Part shown: piece by piece, positions 35,827 through 43,662 of the stretch
Numbering within the stretch: the stretch's first letter is position 1
How the letters are laid out: each line of letters starts with the position of its first letter
NCBI RefSeq assembly: GCF_002018365.1
Contig: NZ_MVKX01000003.1
Span: 284,519-348,518, forward strand
Reading direction: 5' to 3'
Origin: Acinetobacter amyesii
GTDB taxonomy: Bacteria; Pseudomonadota; Gammaproteobacteria; Pseudomonadales; Moraxellaceae
Length of the DNA stretch: 64,000 nucleotides
Notes under the pieces: model-generated
Told to the model about the DNA's origin: nothing
Seen by the model: only the letters and a program-made list of their open reading frames with translations
Database searches by the model: none
Position numbers and translations under genes: made by a program

Positions 35827-37347
35827 ATGATGTCTTTAGATCGCATCCGTTTAGCTGCCCTACACGACAAAGTTATCAGCGCAGAAAAAGCTGCTGAATT
35901 CATTCAGGATGGTATGACGGTAGGTATGAGTGGTTTCACACGCGCAGGTGAAGCGAAAGCTGTACCTTTAGCGTTGGTTCAACAGGCTCATGCTAATCCT
36001 CTTAAAATTACCCTAATTACTGGCGCGAGCTTGGGTAACGATTTGGACAAAAAATTGACTGAAGCAGGCGTTCTTGCTCGTCGTTTACCGTTCCAAGTAG
36101 ACAATACATTACGTAAAGCCATCAACAAAGGCGAAGTGATGTTCATCGATCAGCATTTGTCTGAAACAGTTGAACAAATGCGTAACCTTCAGCTTAAAAA
36201 GCCTGATGTGGCAATTATTGAAGCTGTTGCGATCACTGAAGATGGTGGCATCATCCCTACAACCTCTGTAGGTAACTCTGCAAGCTTCGCGATTTTTGCT
36301 GAAAAAGTGATTGTTGAAATCAACACCAACTTAAGCCCTGCATTCGAAGGCTTACACGATATTTATATCCCAACATATCGTCCAACACGTCAAGCAATTC
36401 CATTGACTCATGTTGACGAACGTATTGGTACACATGCAATCAACATCGATCCTTCAAAAATCGTAGGTATCGTATTTAACAACGAATTGCATGACTCTCC
36501 ATCTACAGTGACTGCACCTGATGATGAAACTCAAGGTATCGCAAACCACCTGATCGCATTCTTTGAAAAAGAAGTAGAAGAAGGTCGTTTACCGAAAAAC
36601 CTAGGTCCATTACAAGCAGGTATCGGTTCAATTGCAAACGCAGTATTGACTGGTCTTAAAGATTCTAACTTTGAAGACTTGATCATGTACTCTGAAGTAC
36701 TTCAAGACTGTACATTTGAATTGATCGACGCTGGCAAAATGAAATTTGCTTCAGGTTCTTCAATTACGCTTTCTGCTAAATATGGCGAAAAAGTATTTAA
36801 TAACCTTGAACAATACAAAGACAAACTTGTATTACGTCCACAAGAAATTTCGAACCACCCAGAACTTGTACGTCGTTTAGGTATTATCGGTATCAACACA
36901 GCACTTGAGTTTGATATCTACGGTAACGTGAACTCAACTCACGTTTGCGGTACAAAAATGATGAACGGTATTGGTGGTTCAGGTGATTTCGCACGTAATG
37001 CACACTTGGCGATCTTCGTGACCAAATCAATTGCAAAAGGCGGCGACATTTCTTCTGTTGTTCCATTTGCTTCTCACGTTGACCATGCTGAACACGACGT
37101 TGACATCTTGGTTACTGAACAAGGTCTTGCTGACTTACGTGGTCTTGCCCCACGTGAACGTGCTCGTGCTGTAATCGACAACTGTGCTCACCCAAGCTAC
37201 CGTGCAGCATTGAACGATTACTTCGACCGTGCATGTGCAAAAGGTGGTCAAACACCTCACCTTCTACGTGAAGCATTGTCTTGGCACATCAACTTCGAAG
37301 AGAACGGCCACATGTTAGCTGCTCAACCTGAAGTGAAAACTGCTTAA
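35827..37347 (+). CDS. Acetyl-CoA hydrolase / succinyl-CoA:acetate CoA-transferase family
   Basis: A 506-residue CoA-transferase of the AarC/ScpC (Cat1) class; two adjacent ATGs (35827, 35830) are possible starts, and the open frame to 35806 would need a TTG. Characteristic stretches are the N-terminal DGMTVGMSGFTRAGEAKAVP, PTTSVGNSASFAIFAEKVIVEIN, GIGSIANAVLTGL, and YSEVLQD with Glu290 as the probable catalytic glutamate that carries the CoA thioester. The C-terminus has CGTKMMNGIGGSGDFARNA and a VTEQGLADLRGLAP block. It moves CoA between succinyl-CoA and acetate or propionate. It is monocistronic with its own terminator. Confidence 0.93.
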   Translation: MMSLDRIRLAALHDKVISAEKAAEFIQDGMTVGMSGFTRAGEAKAVPLALVQQAHANPLKITLITGASLGNDLDKKLTEAGVLARRLPFQVDNTLRKAINKGEVMFIDQHLSETVEQMRNLQLKKPDVAIIEAVAITEDGGIIPTTSVGNSASFAIFAEKVIVEINTNLSPAFEGLHDIYIPTYRPTRQAIPLTHVDERIGTHAINIDPSKIVGIVFNNELHDSPSTVTAPDDETQGIANHLIAFFEKEVEEGRLPKNLGPLQAGIGSIANAVLTGLKDSNFEDLIMYSEVLQDCTFELIDAGKMKFASGSSITLSAKYGEKVFNNLEQYKDKLVLRPQEISNHPELVRRLGIIGINTALEFDIYGNVNSTHVCGTKMMNGIGGSGDFARNAHLAIFVTKSIAKGGDISSVVPFASHVDHAEHDVDILVTEQGLADLRGLAPRERARAVIDNCAHPSYRAALNDYFDRACAKGGQTPHLLREALSWHINFEENGHMLAAQPEVKTA

Positions 37348-37361
37348 TTGACAGTGAACTA

Positions 37362-37388
37362 AAAAAACGCTCTTCGGAGCGTTTTTTT
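37362..37388 (+). terminator. Terminator of the CoA-transferase gene
   Basis: AAAAACGCTC / GAGCGTTTTT perfect stem with a TTCG tetraloop and seven T. Confidence 0.95.
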
Positions 37389-37474
37389 ATGGCTTTTATT
37401 TTTCAATATGACTTATCAAGTCTGCAAAACTCGACTAATCTAAATTGGTCAAAATACATGCTAAAACAAAAATT

Positions 37475-37894
37475 ATGTTTATTATCCGCCCCTATCTCGA
37501 ATCTGATTTAGATGATGTGATTGCACTTTGGGAACTGTGTGATCTGACCCGTCCATGGAATAACCCTGAAATTGATATATTTCGAAAACTAGCGCAACGC
37601 GACCAATTATTTTTATTGGCTGTCAAAGATGATCAATTGATCGCAACTGTGATGGGTGGCTATGATGGACACCGAGGCTGGGTCAATTATCTCGCCGTAC
37701 ATCCACATTTTCAGCGTAATGGCGTCGCTACTGCCCTTATTCAGCAATTAGAAAAACGATTGATCGCTTTAGGCTGCCCAAAACTTCAATTACTGATTCG
37801 CCAAGACAACATTGACGTACAAAATTTTTATGAACAATTGGGCTATGAAGAGGTTGAAGTGATTTGTTTGGGTAAACGTTTAATCACGGATTAA
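37475..37894 (+). CDS. GNAT-family N-acetyltransferase (YpeA-like)
   Basis: A 139-residue acetyltransferase, starting MFIIRPYLESDLDDVIALWELCDLTRPWNNPEIDI; the upstream open codons start at a TTG and are not needed. The acetyl-CoA-binding motif is HPHFQRNGVATALIQQLEKRL (Q/R-x-x-G-x-G/A form), followed by LLIRQDNIDVQNFYEQLGYEEVEV, the usual C-terminal half of the fold. The N-terminal DLTRPWNNP block is typical of YpeA. The substrate is unknown. It lies between the CoA-transferase terminator and the FrnE-like gene with no operon signal. Confidence 0.85.
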   Translation: MFIIRPYLESDLDDVIALWELCDLTRPWNNPEIDIFRKLAQRDQLFLLAVKDDQLIATVMGGYDGHRGWVNYLAVHPHFQRNGVATALIQQLEKRLIALGCPKLQLLIRQDNIDVQNFYEQLGYEEVEVICLGKRLITD

Positions 37895-38042
37895 TCGTCC
37901 GACAAATCGTCGGTCAAGCCTTGAAGCAACATCAAAAAAATTCGATATTGCGCTATCAAAACAAAAATGGATTGCATTGCTTGGCTTTAAATTTTAGGAT
38001 TTGCCCCCATCATTTTCCCAGAACATAGAAAAGAGATTTCCC

Positions 38043-38729
38043 ATGCGTGTAGATATCTGGTCAGACGTGGTTTGCCCATTTTGTTATATTGCGAAAAAAC
38101 GCCTTGAAGCTGCTGCCGAAGAATCGGGTGTAGAACTTGAAGTGTTTTGGCATAGCTATCAACTTGATGCAGATGCGCCCGCTCGCCTAGAAATTTCCAA
38201 TACTGAGCGTCTGGCTCAAAAATATGGCCGCAGTATTGAAGAAGTTGAAGAAATGCAGCGCAATATCGCCGAAATGGCGAAAGCAGAAGGTATTGAATTT
38301 AACTGGCAAAAAGCCAATTCAGGCAATACTTTCAACGCGCACCGCTTGATTCATCTTGCACAAAGCAAAGGTTTAGGCAGTGAAGCCAAAGAAGCGTTCT
38401 TCTATAGCTATATGACACAAGGCTTGGCCATTGGTGAACGTGAAACCATAGAAGACGTTGCATCTCGTATTGGTCTAAACCCTGTTGAAGTCGATGACTT
38501 ATTAGACTCAGATGAATTTGCCGACTTCGTCAAATACGATGAAGAAGTGGCACGTGACCAACTCAAAGTGACCGGTGTACCGTTCTTTGTCTTTGAGCAA
38601 CGTATTGCATTAGCTGGCGCTCAACCGAAAGACGTGTTTAAACAAGTCATGGACAAAGCTGCGGAACTTCCTGAGCTTGCTCCTACACCTGTATGTAATG
38701 ATGAAAGCTGTGAAACGCCTGAAAAATAA
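38043..38729 (+). CDS. FrnE-type DsbA family oxidoreductase
   Basis: A 228-residue thioredoxin-fold protein with no signal peptide, so cytoplasmic. The ATG at 38043 follows an AAAAGAGA sequence. The active site is CPFC (residues 11-14) in DVVCPFCYIAKKRLE, with a long helical insertion (residues about 60-150) and cis-Pro loop VTGVPFFVFEQRIALAGAQP. A second cysteine pair, CNDESC, occurs in the tail; FrnE proteins also carry an extra C-terminal cysteine motif. The family acts in disulfide exchange or isomerisation. A terminator follows 20 bases after the stop. Confidence 0.88.
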   Translation: MRVDIWSDVVCPFCYIAKKRLEAAAEESGVELEVFWHSYQLDADAPARLEISNTERLAQKYGRSIEEVEEMQRNIAEMAKAEGIEFNWQKANSGNTFNAHRLIHLAQSKGLGSEAKEAFFYSYMTQGLAIGERETIEDVASRIGLNPVEVDDLLDSDEFADFVKYDEEVARDQLKVTGVPFFVFEQRIALAGAQPKDVFKQVMDKAAELPELAPTPVCNDESCETPEK

Positions 38730-38745
38730 TTCAGCGTGTTCAAAC

Positions 38746-38773
38746 AAAAATCCCCGAACTTCGGGGATTTTTT
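38746..38773 (+). terminator. Terminator of the FrnE-like gene
   Basis: AAATCCCCGAA / TTCGGGGATTT perfect palindrome with a T-tract. Confidence 0.92.
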
Positions 38774-38805
38774 ATGATCAGTTTTTAACTTCAATAAAAT
38801 TAAAC

Positions 38806-39006
38806 TTATTCAACCAAGAAGCTGATTTTTAAGTTCACTCGATATTCCGCAATTTTATTGTCTTTCACCACGACTTTTTGTTCATTAATCCATGCACCCT
38901 GAACGTTTTTCACGGTTTCAGTGACTTTATTAATTCCCGTTTGAATTGCATCTTCAAAACTTTTTGTGCTACTTGCATTTACTTCAACGACTTTAGCAAC
39001 AGACAT
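38806..39006 (-). CDS. Dodecin family flavin-binding protein
   Basis: A 66-residue dodecin. The ATG at 39006 follows a GAGG ribosome-binding site; an ATG five codons earlier (39021) is part of that leader. The sequence MSVAKVVEVNASSTKSFEDAIQTGI, then VQGAWINEQKVVVKDNKIAEYRVNLKISFLVE, has the conserved Trp and Gln (AWINEQ) that stack on and hydrogen-bond the isoalloxazine rings. Dodecins form hollow dodecamers that bind riboflavin, FMN or CoA and buffer free flavin. It is monocistronic, facing the FrnE-like gene. Confidence 0.9.
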   Translation of the reverse strand: MSVAKVVEVNASSTKSFEDAIQTGINKVTETVKNVQGAWINEQKVVVKDNKIAEYRVNLKISFLVE

Positions 39007-39243
39007 TGTATTTATCCTCATTGTTATGATTTTGAAACTTCATCATATGATTAAGTCGCTTATTTTGGTTATTTTTTAAACATCAAAACAGCAAAATATT
39101 ACATGTCTTACACAGGAGTGAATTCCACTTCGAGGGATTACAAACTGACCATCATTTATTACATGCTTTCTGTTTAAGCAGCGGTCGCTTCCAATTAGGC
39201 TAAAAGCTTCATTCTTCTAATGATCATGCTCGGGAGTAATGTC

Positions 39244-39492
39244 ATGACTATTGAACCTCAAGCAACTTCTGCTGAAACCGATCTATCTACCAATACAACC
39301 CCTCAAGCAACCGCCAACGAGTCGCAAACAGGGAAGAATAGCTTTCTCTCTCGCTTTTCTCCGACCGTCAAAGGTGCTGCGATCGGTGCTGTTGCAGGCA
39401 GTATTTTGCCCGTTTTTGGTACGATCAGCGGTGCCATTATTGGTGGTATCGCAGGCAAAGTCTATGAAAAGAAATGTGCCAAACATTCATAG
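39244..39492 (+). CDS. Small glycine-zipper protein of unknown function
   Basis: An 82-residue protein starting MTIEPQATSAETDLS with a GGGAG ribosome-binding site. The first 45 residues are polar and Thr/Gln/Asn-rich. The C-terminal part, KGAAIGAVAGSILPVFGTISGAIIGGIAGKVYEKK, is a Gly/Ala helical hairpin of the glycine-zipper type that can insert in a membrane. There is no signal peptide or lipobox. No known function. It stands alone between dodecin and a small exported protein. Confidence 0.65.
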   Translation: MTIEPQATSAETDLSTNTTPQATANESQTGKNSFLSRFSPTVKGAAIGAVAGSILPVFGTISGAIIGGIAGKVYEKKCAKHS

Positions 39493-39726
39493 ATTTTTCA
39501 TCTATACCTGAGTGATACAACGCTGTCACTCAGCCCCTAAAAGCTCTAGAGCAATAACTCTAATATACTGTTTTATATAAATATTAATTCATACCGTTTA
39601 TCTTGCGTTGCCGAATCGATCATTTTTAATTGATTATTTTTTGATATTATTTTCACATAAATTCAAGTGATTAATTTTCTCCCTGACTCAATTTTTGAGT
39701 CACTAATGATTGATAGGAATACACAA

Positions 39727-39915
39727 ATGAACGCAATCAAATATGCTATGGCTGTTGCTGTGATGGCGCTTTCTGCAACTGTTTCTGCACAAATCGTTTA
39801 TGTACCAGATTTTCCAGTAAAAAAAGCTGTGACTGCTGAAACTGCCAATGCAGATAACAAAGCACCTGCTGCAGATACAACTGAAGTTGTAACAAACACA
39901 GAAAAAAAAGCTTAA
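39727..39915 (+). CDS. Small exported hypothetical protein
   Basis: A 62-residue protein with an ATAGGAA ribosome-binding site before the ATG at 39727. The first 21 residues (MNAIKYAMAVAVMALSATVSA) are a signal peptide with an A-X-A type cleavage site. The mature chain is about 41 residues, QIVYVPDFPVKKAV, followed by an Ala/Thr/Glu-rich acidic tail ending EKKA. The low complexity suggests a flexible periplasmic peptide. A terminator follows within 25 bases. I do not recognise it. Confidence 0.65.
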   Translation: MNAIKYAMAVAVMALSATVSAQIVYVPDFPVKKAVTAETANADNKAPAADTTEVVTNTEKKA

Positions 39916-40265
39916 TTTTTAGCTGATTTTTCCATAAAAAACCGATGGCTCCCACCATCGGTTTTTTATTTTCTGTATCTTTTCTTTGGGCTTTATTCTT
40001 TACTCAACATTAAAAATCAACATCTAGCAGCGCTTAATCGCTGATGATGACTTCAAAAAAAATGATGCAACGTTGCCGCGGTATCATTTGCAAAGCATAT
40101 CTTTAAGCTAATGATTTGGTATTATTTTTAAACAAAATGCGCATTAATTGTCATATTCAACACTTAATTTGTAGAAGCTGACATTTATTTCCATGTTTTT
40201 TTTAATGAAATCTCTATAATCAAATGAACTAATCGACTTCTTTATTTTTAAATTTACATTGTCCT
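39916..40265 (+). other. 350-base gap with a terminator and a possible promoter
   Basis: A terminator at 39936-39969 (AAACCGATGG / CCATCGGTTT plus T-tract) ends the preceding gene. A CAGCG...CGCTG hairpin is near 40028. A TATAAT hexamer at 40215-40220 may be the -10 element for the following ORFs. Otherwise AT-rich without genes. Confidence 0.5.
39936..39969 (+). terminator. Terminator of the small exported protein gene
   Basis: AAACCGATGG / CCATCGGTTT with a short loop and six T. Confidence 0.9.
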
Positions 40266-40445
40266 ATGCAAGAACTTCAGGCACTGATACAAGGAAAAAT
40301 TTCACCGCAGGTCATCGATATTGAACGCCTGATTGAATTGGCCAATACATATCGAAACCCAAACTCGGCTGAATATAAATTAGTAGAACTTGCAACCAAT
40401 ATTGTATTGGCTAAATATTTAGAAAAAGCACAAAAAGTCCTTTAG
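40266..40445 (+). CDS. 59-residue hypothetical protein coupled to the next gene
   Basis: A short ORF, MQELQALIQGKISPQVIDIE..., ending LAKYLEKAQKVL. It looks like two amphipathic helices and is probably cytoplasmic. Its TAG stop forms part of the AGGAAG ribosome-binding site of the next gene 11 bases on, which suggests the two are translated from one message. A TATAAT hexamer lies 46 bases before the ATG, but there is no clear ribosome-binding site, so coding status is moderately supported. No family recognised. Confidence 0.55.
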   Translation: MQELQALIQGKISPQVIDIERLIELANTYRNPNSAEYKLVELATNIVLAKYLEKAQKVL

Positions 40446-40456
40446 GAAGCGGACAA

Positions 40457-41908
40457 ATGAATCTACAAGAGAAAGTACAATTAATACAAGAAATCCATGT
40501 ACTGACCCATCAACTTGAACACCGTGCTTTGAGTTTTTATGAAACTGCGCTTTCTAAACGTCGGATTCATGAAATTTTTGCCTTATGCGACGAACCGATA
40601 TTTCAGAAGCAAATATTAAGTTATCGCGCATTAACTGAACCACAGATGGCTGCCACAGAATTTGCCAAACAAACGCCATATTCATGGTTATTTCGTGGCT
40701 ATTTTACCCGTGACGCTGCACTCGAAAGTGCTTTATATCAATATCCAGAGATGGGTTGGGCCTTGCTGCATGACCATGAGTTAGGTTGGCAAGTTTGGAT
40801 GATTCCAGCCAAACAGCGCACGGCTTTACTCAGTGAATGGGGCAATTTTAGCGAATGCTATGATTGGTTAATTGAGCAACAACAGCTATATAAATGTTTA
40901 ATTAGTGATACCGATCTACGTCTACATGCGGTACGCCTAAAAGAAGAAGTCAGCACTGCGCCAAGCACTGTTGCAGCAAGTGTGGATGCCCTACTGCCAA
41001 TTGAAACGATAAGTAATGACGTATCTGTCGATCTAGATCATAGCGATAAGCAAATTGATGAAGCGGATCCGTTGCTTGATAACTCAAATACGGATAAGCC
41101 GAAGCCTTCTGCACCTGATACCGCTCCTCTTGTTCTAATTGAGCAGCCAACACATGCGCCATCAGAGGAACATCTCAACTCGACAGCGGCAGTCGTTGAA
41201 CTTCCTGAACAGATTCAAATCGCTCAATACACCGCTCGTGTTCAAACGTTGCAAAACATCGATGCGCAATTGGCTTTGTATGAATTGCAGTTTATGGATC
41301 AGCCTGAACTCACAACGCAGCTTGATGTTCTATTACATACGACAGATGGTACAGATTGGAAAAACCAACCGCTGTATTTAGCAGAGCAAATCAATACCGA
41401 AGGTCGCTTCATCAAATATCTCTTGTTGTTTGGTGCGCAAACGCAGATGGAAGCCATTCGACTCTCTCAGCTGTTTTGCCAACAACATCAACATGAACTT
41501 GCCGCGATTAAAGTCATGACCTGGGACAATCTAGAGCAACTCTGTGCTGCACCTGATCAGCTCTATCAACAGTCTCAGCAGGCTGAAATGATTTGGTCGC
41601 AAAACGACTATTACCCATTTATCCCGGCACAATTAATTCATACGCAAAAATTCATTCATTTTGATGAACCTGAACCGACGCTACATACCCCGTTGTTATT
41701 ATTACAAGAACGTCAAAAAATACGGTTAATCCACGGTCAAAAGCGCATGGCACTCTTGCGTACCGAACAAGCCCTTCTTCCCTATTTGATCCTCCATCGA
41801 CAGCAAGGTTTAAATTGGCAAAGCATCCAAAATGTGATCCAACAATTACCTCAACCCATTGATGTGATTTCGCTTTATCAAGCACTTAAGCAAATGACCG
41901 AAGATTAA
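40457..41908 (+). CDS. Large hypothetical protein, no recognised domain
   Basis: A 483-residue cytoplasmic protein with a good TAGGAAG ribosome-binding site. The N-terminal half (1-165) is helical and aromatic-rich (LEHRALSFYETALSKRRIHEIFALCDEPIF, TPYSWLFRGYFTRDAALESALYQYPEMGWALLHDHELGW). Residues about 170-240 are an acidic Pro/Ser/Thr-rich linker. The C-terminal half (about 250-480) is Gln/Leu-rich and helical (IRLIHGQKRMALLRTEQALLPYLILHRQQGLNW). There is no signal peptide, transmembrane helix or nucleotide-binding motif. It follows a 59-residue ORF and precedes an outer-membrane-like gene at 98 bases. Function unknown. Confidence 0.75.
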   Translation: MNLQEKVQLIQEIHVLTHQLEHRALSFYETALSKRRIHEIFALCDEPIFQKQILSYRALTEPQMAATEFAKQTPYSWLFRGYFTRDAALESALYQYPEMGWALLHDHELGWQVWMIPAKQRTALLSEWGNFSECYDWLIEQQQLYKCLISDTDLRLHAVRLKEEVSTAPSTVAASVDALLPIETISNDVSVDLDHSDKQIDEADPLLDNSNTDKPKPSAPDTAPLVLIEQPTHAPSEEHLNSTAAVVELPEQIQIAQYTARVQTLQNIDAQLALYELQFMDQPELTTQLDVLLHTTDGTDWKNQPLYLAEQINTEGRFIKYLLLFGAQTQMEAIRLSQLFCQQHQHELAAIKVMTWDNLEQLCAAPDQLYQQSQQAEMIWSQNDYYPFIPAQLIHTQKFIHFDEPEPTLHTPLLLLQERQKIRLIHGQKRMALLRTEQALLPYLILHRQQGLNWQSIQNVIQQLPQPIDVISLYQALKQMTED

Positions 41909-42006
41909 TTGCATTTATTTTGTAGTTTGGCTTGCATTTATCAGACAAAAATAACAAAACTACAGATGCAGGATTCTCAGATGATAATTAAATAGAGCCA
42001 AAACAT

Positions 42007-43167
42007 ATGCATAAAAAACAACAGTACTTTATTCGGACTTTGCTTTTTTCCGCATCAATGAGCTTGATGTATCAAGTTGCTTGGGCCAATGACACTGATG
42101 CTGTCGTCAATGAAACTGAGGGTGAACATTCGCAGGATGTGCCTGTAACTGACCAAAATTCACCGTATATCACGCCAAAGACCTATGATTTTTTAGATCA
42201 AATTCCACGTTGGATCGATGCAACACCGACCTTCTTACCTGAACAATCAGATCACCCCATTGTTCCGACAACAGAACAAACGGAAAATAATAGCTGGACC
42301 GATAAGCAACAAAAAAAAGTTCGTCAATGGGCAGATCGTACCGCAGTCAAAATGGACCATTGGTTTGGGAAAAGTGAGCCCGAAAAGCCTGCCAATGCAA
42401 CCCTACGGGTCATTTTAGATAACAGTTGGGACAAACATGACGGTTACGAAATTAAGCCACGTATACGAGGAAAAATTAAACTCCCGACCTTGGAGAAAAA
42501 GTTAAGCGTCGTGTTTGGTGATGACTCTTTAGATAATGAGCTTGAAAATAACGCCGCGATTACCAATGAAAATCCTGATGGACGAAATGATAAACATTAT
42601 GACAATAAGCAAGCGCGGGATGATAACAGTTCGCTCGCGTTACGTTGGTCTGAAATTTCAGATCGGCTTCCATTTGAAACCGATGTCGATCTCGGCTTAC
42701 GTTCTGGAGATGACCTGTATCTCCGCCTCAAAGCGACAAAAAAATGGCAACTCGACAATGACTTTAGCTTTTTAGCAGAACAAATTTATCGTTATGGCAT
42801 CGACAGTGAAAATTATCTAAGAACCAATTTAGAATTAACCCATGCCCGTCCAGGCCAACCCTTTATCTCAAACCAATTCAACCTGACCTATGCCGATGCA
42901 CAGGATGATGATCTGAAATGGGATAACTTCAGTTACCGCCAACATCAATTTTTTAAAGGCAACCGATTCAACTACGGCCTGTATACAGGTGGTTTTTACA
43001 ATAACGACCAACTGCGTTTAAACAGTTGGGGACCCTATGTGTCATGGCGACAGCCCTTCCTACGTGAATGGTTTTACATCCAAGGTGATCTCAATTACCT
43101 CAACAACCACCGTGACGATAAAAGCCACTTTTTAGGCGCTTTAGTGCGCCTTGAAGCCTTATTCTAA
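42007..43167 (+). CDS. Probable outer-membrane beta-barrel protein
   Basis: A 386-residue exported protein. The signal peptide covers residues 1-27 (ending MYQVAWA). Residues 28 to about 125 are polar, with a WTDKQQKKVRQWADRTAVKMDHWFG segment. From about 130 on the sequence alternates hydrophobic and polar residues in short strands (LRVILDNSW, YEIKPRIRGKIKLP, LSVVFGDDS, DVDLGLRSGDDLYLRLKATKKW, NYGLYTGGFYNN, WFYIQGDLNYL) and ends with phenylalanine (VRLEALF), the signature of a BAM-inserted barrel. No family is recognised. A bidirectional terminator follows closely. Localisation is inferred with fair confidence; function unknown. Confidence 0.75.
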   Translation: MHKKQQYFIRTLLFSASMSLMYQVAWANDTDAVVNETEGEHSQDVPVTDQNSPYITPKTYDFLDQIPRWIDATPTFLPEQSDHPIVPTTEQTENNSWTDKQQKKVRQWADRTAVKMDHWFGKSEPEKPANATLRVILDNSWDKHDGYEIKPRIRGKIKLPTLEKKLSVVFGDDSLDNELENNAAITNENPDGRNDKHYDNKQARDDNSSLALRWSEISDRLPFETDVDLGLRSGDDLYLRLKATKKWQLDNDFSFLAEQIYRYGIDSENYLRTNLELTHARPGQPFISNQFNLTYADAQDDDLKWDNFSYRQHQFFKGNRFNYGLYTGGFYNNDQLRLNSWGPYVSWRQPFLREWFYIQGDLNYLNNHRDDKSHFLGALVRLEALF

Positions 43168-43184
43168 AACTCTCTATAACACAG

Positions 43185-43219
43185 CGAAAAAAAGCCCATC
43201 TCAACGGGATGGGCTTTTT
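43185..43219. terminator. Bidirectional terminator
   Basis: AAAGCCCATC / GATGGGCTTT stem with A-tract and T-tract, between the convergent outer-membrane gene and the RNDRV-repeat gene. Confidence 0.88.
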
Positions 43220-43232
43220 AAATAACTCAGGT

Positions 43233-43508
43233 TCAATTTTTCTTAATCACACTCACACGATCATTACGTGCAATACGTGGCTGCTTTTCAGCGGCTTTTT
43301 TCACTTTAGGAAAGTTGTATTGAACACGATCATTGCGTATCACACGGCGGCTATCAACAAAAGGGTTGATATCATATTGTGCGATCTGTTTTGAAACCTG
43401 CACACGGTCATTACGCACCATTTTTTGCGTAGCGCTATCTGCCTGAGCAGATTGTATGAGGCCCATAGAGAGCAGCGAACCCATTACAGCGATCACTAAA
43501 GTTTTCAT
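43233..43508 (-). CDS. Exported small protein with three RNDRV repeats
   Basis: A 91-residue protein. Residues 1-23 (MKTLVIAVMGSLLSMGLIQSAQA) are a signal peptide. The mature 68 residues are strongly basic and contain the same short unit three times: MVRNDRVQVSKQ, VIRNDRVQYNFP and IARNDRVSVIKK, about 24-30 residues apart. A GGGAA sequence is upstream of the ATG. The repeats may be strand units or binding motifs; I know of no described domain. It has the transcription terminator of the outer-membrane gene on its 3' side. It lies beside htpG on the same strand. Confidence 0.7.
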   Translation of the reverse strand: MKTLVIAVMGSLLSMGLIQSAQADSATQKMVRNDRVQVSKQIAQYDINPFVDSRRVIRNDRVQYNFPKVKKAAEKQPRIARNDRVSVIKKN

Positions 43509-43622
43509 TTTACAATTCCCAATATTTAATGATCGCTATTATAGATTAATTATTTATTTTTAATTTATTTTAAAGATTAAAACATGGACGTTTTTATTTA
43601 TGCCCTCTATCGAAAAACCAAA

Positions 43623-43648
43623 TAAAAAAAACCTCCCGAAGGAGGTTC
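43623..43648 (-). terminator. Terminator of htpG
   Basis: ACCTCC / GGAGGT stem with a CGAA loop, followed on the minus strand by eight T, beginning 15 bases after the htpG stop. Confidence 0.9.
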
Positions 43649-43662
43649 ATTTCATATCACGG

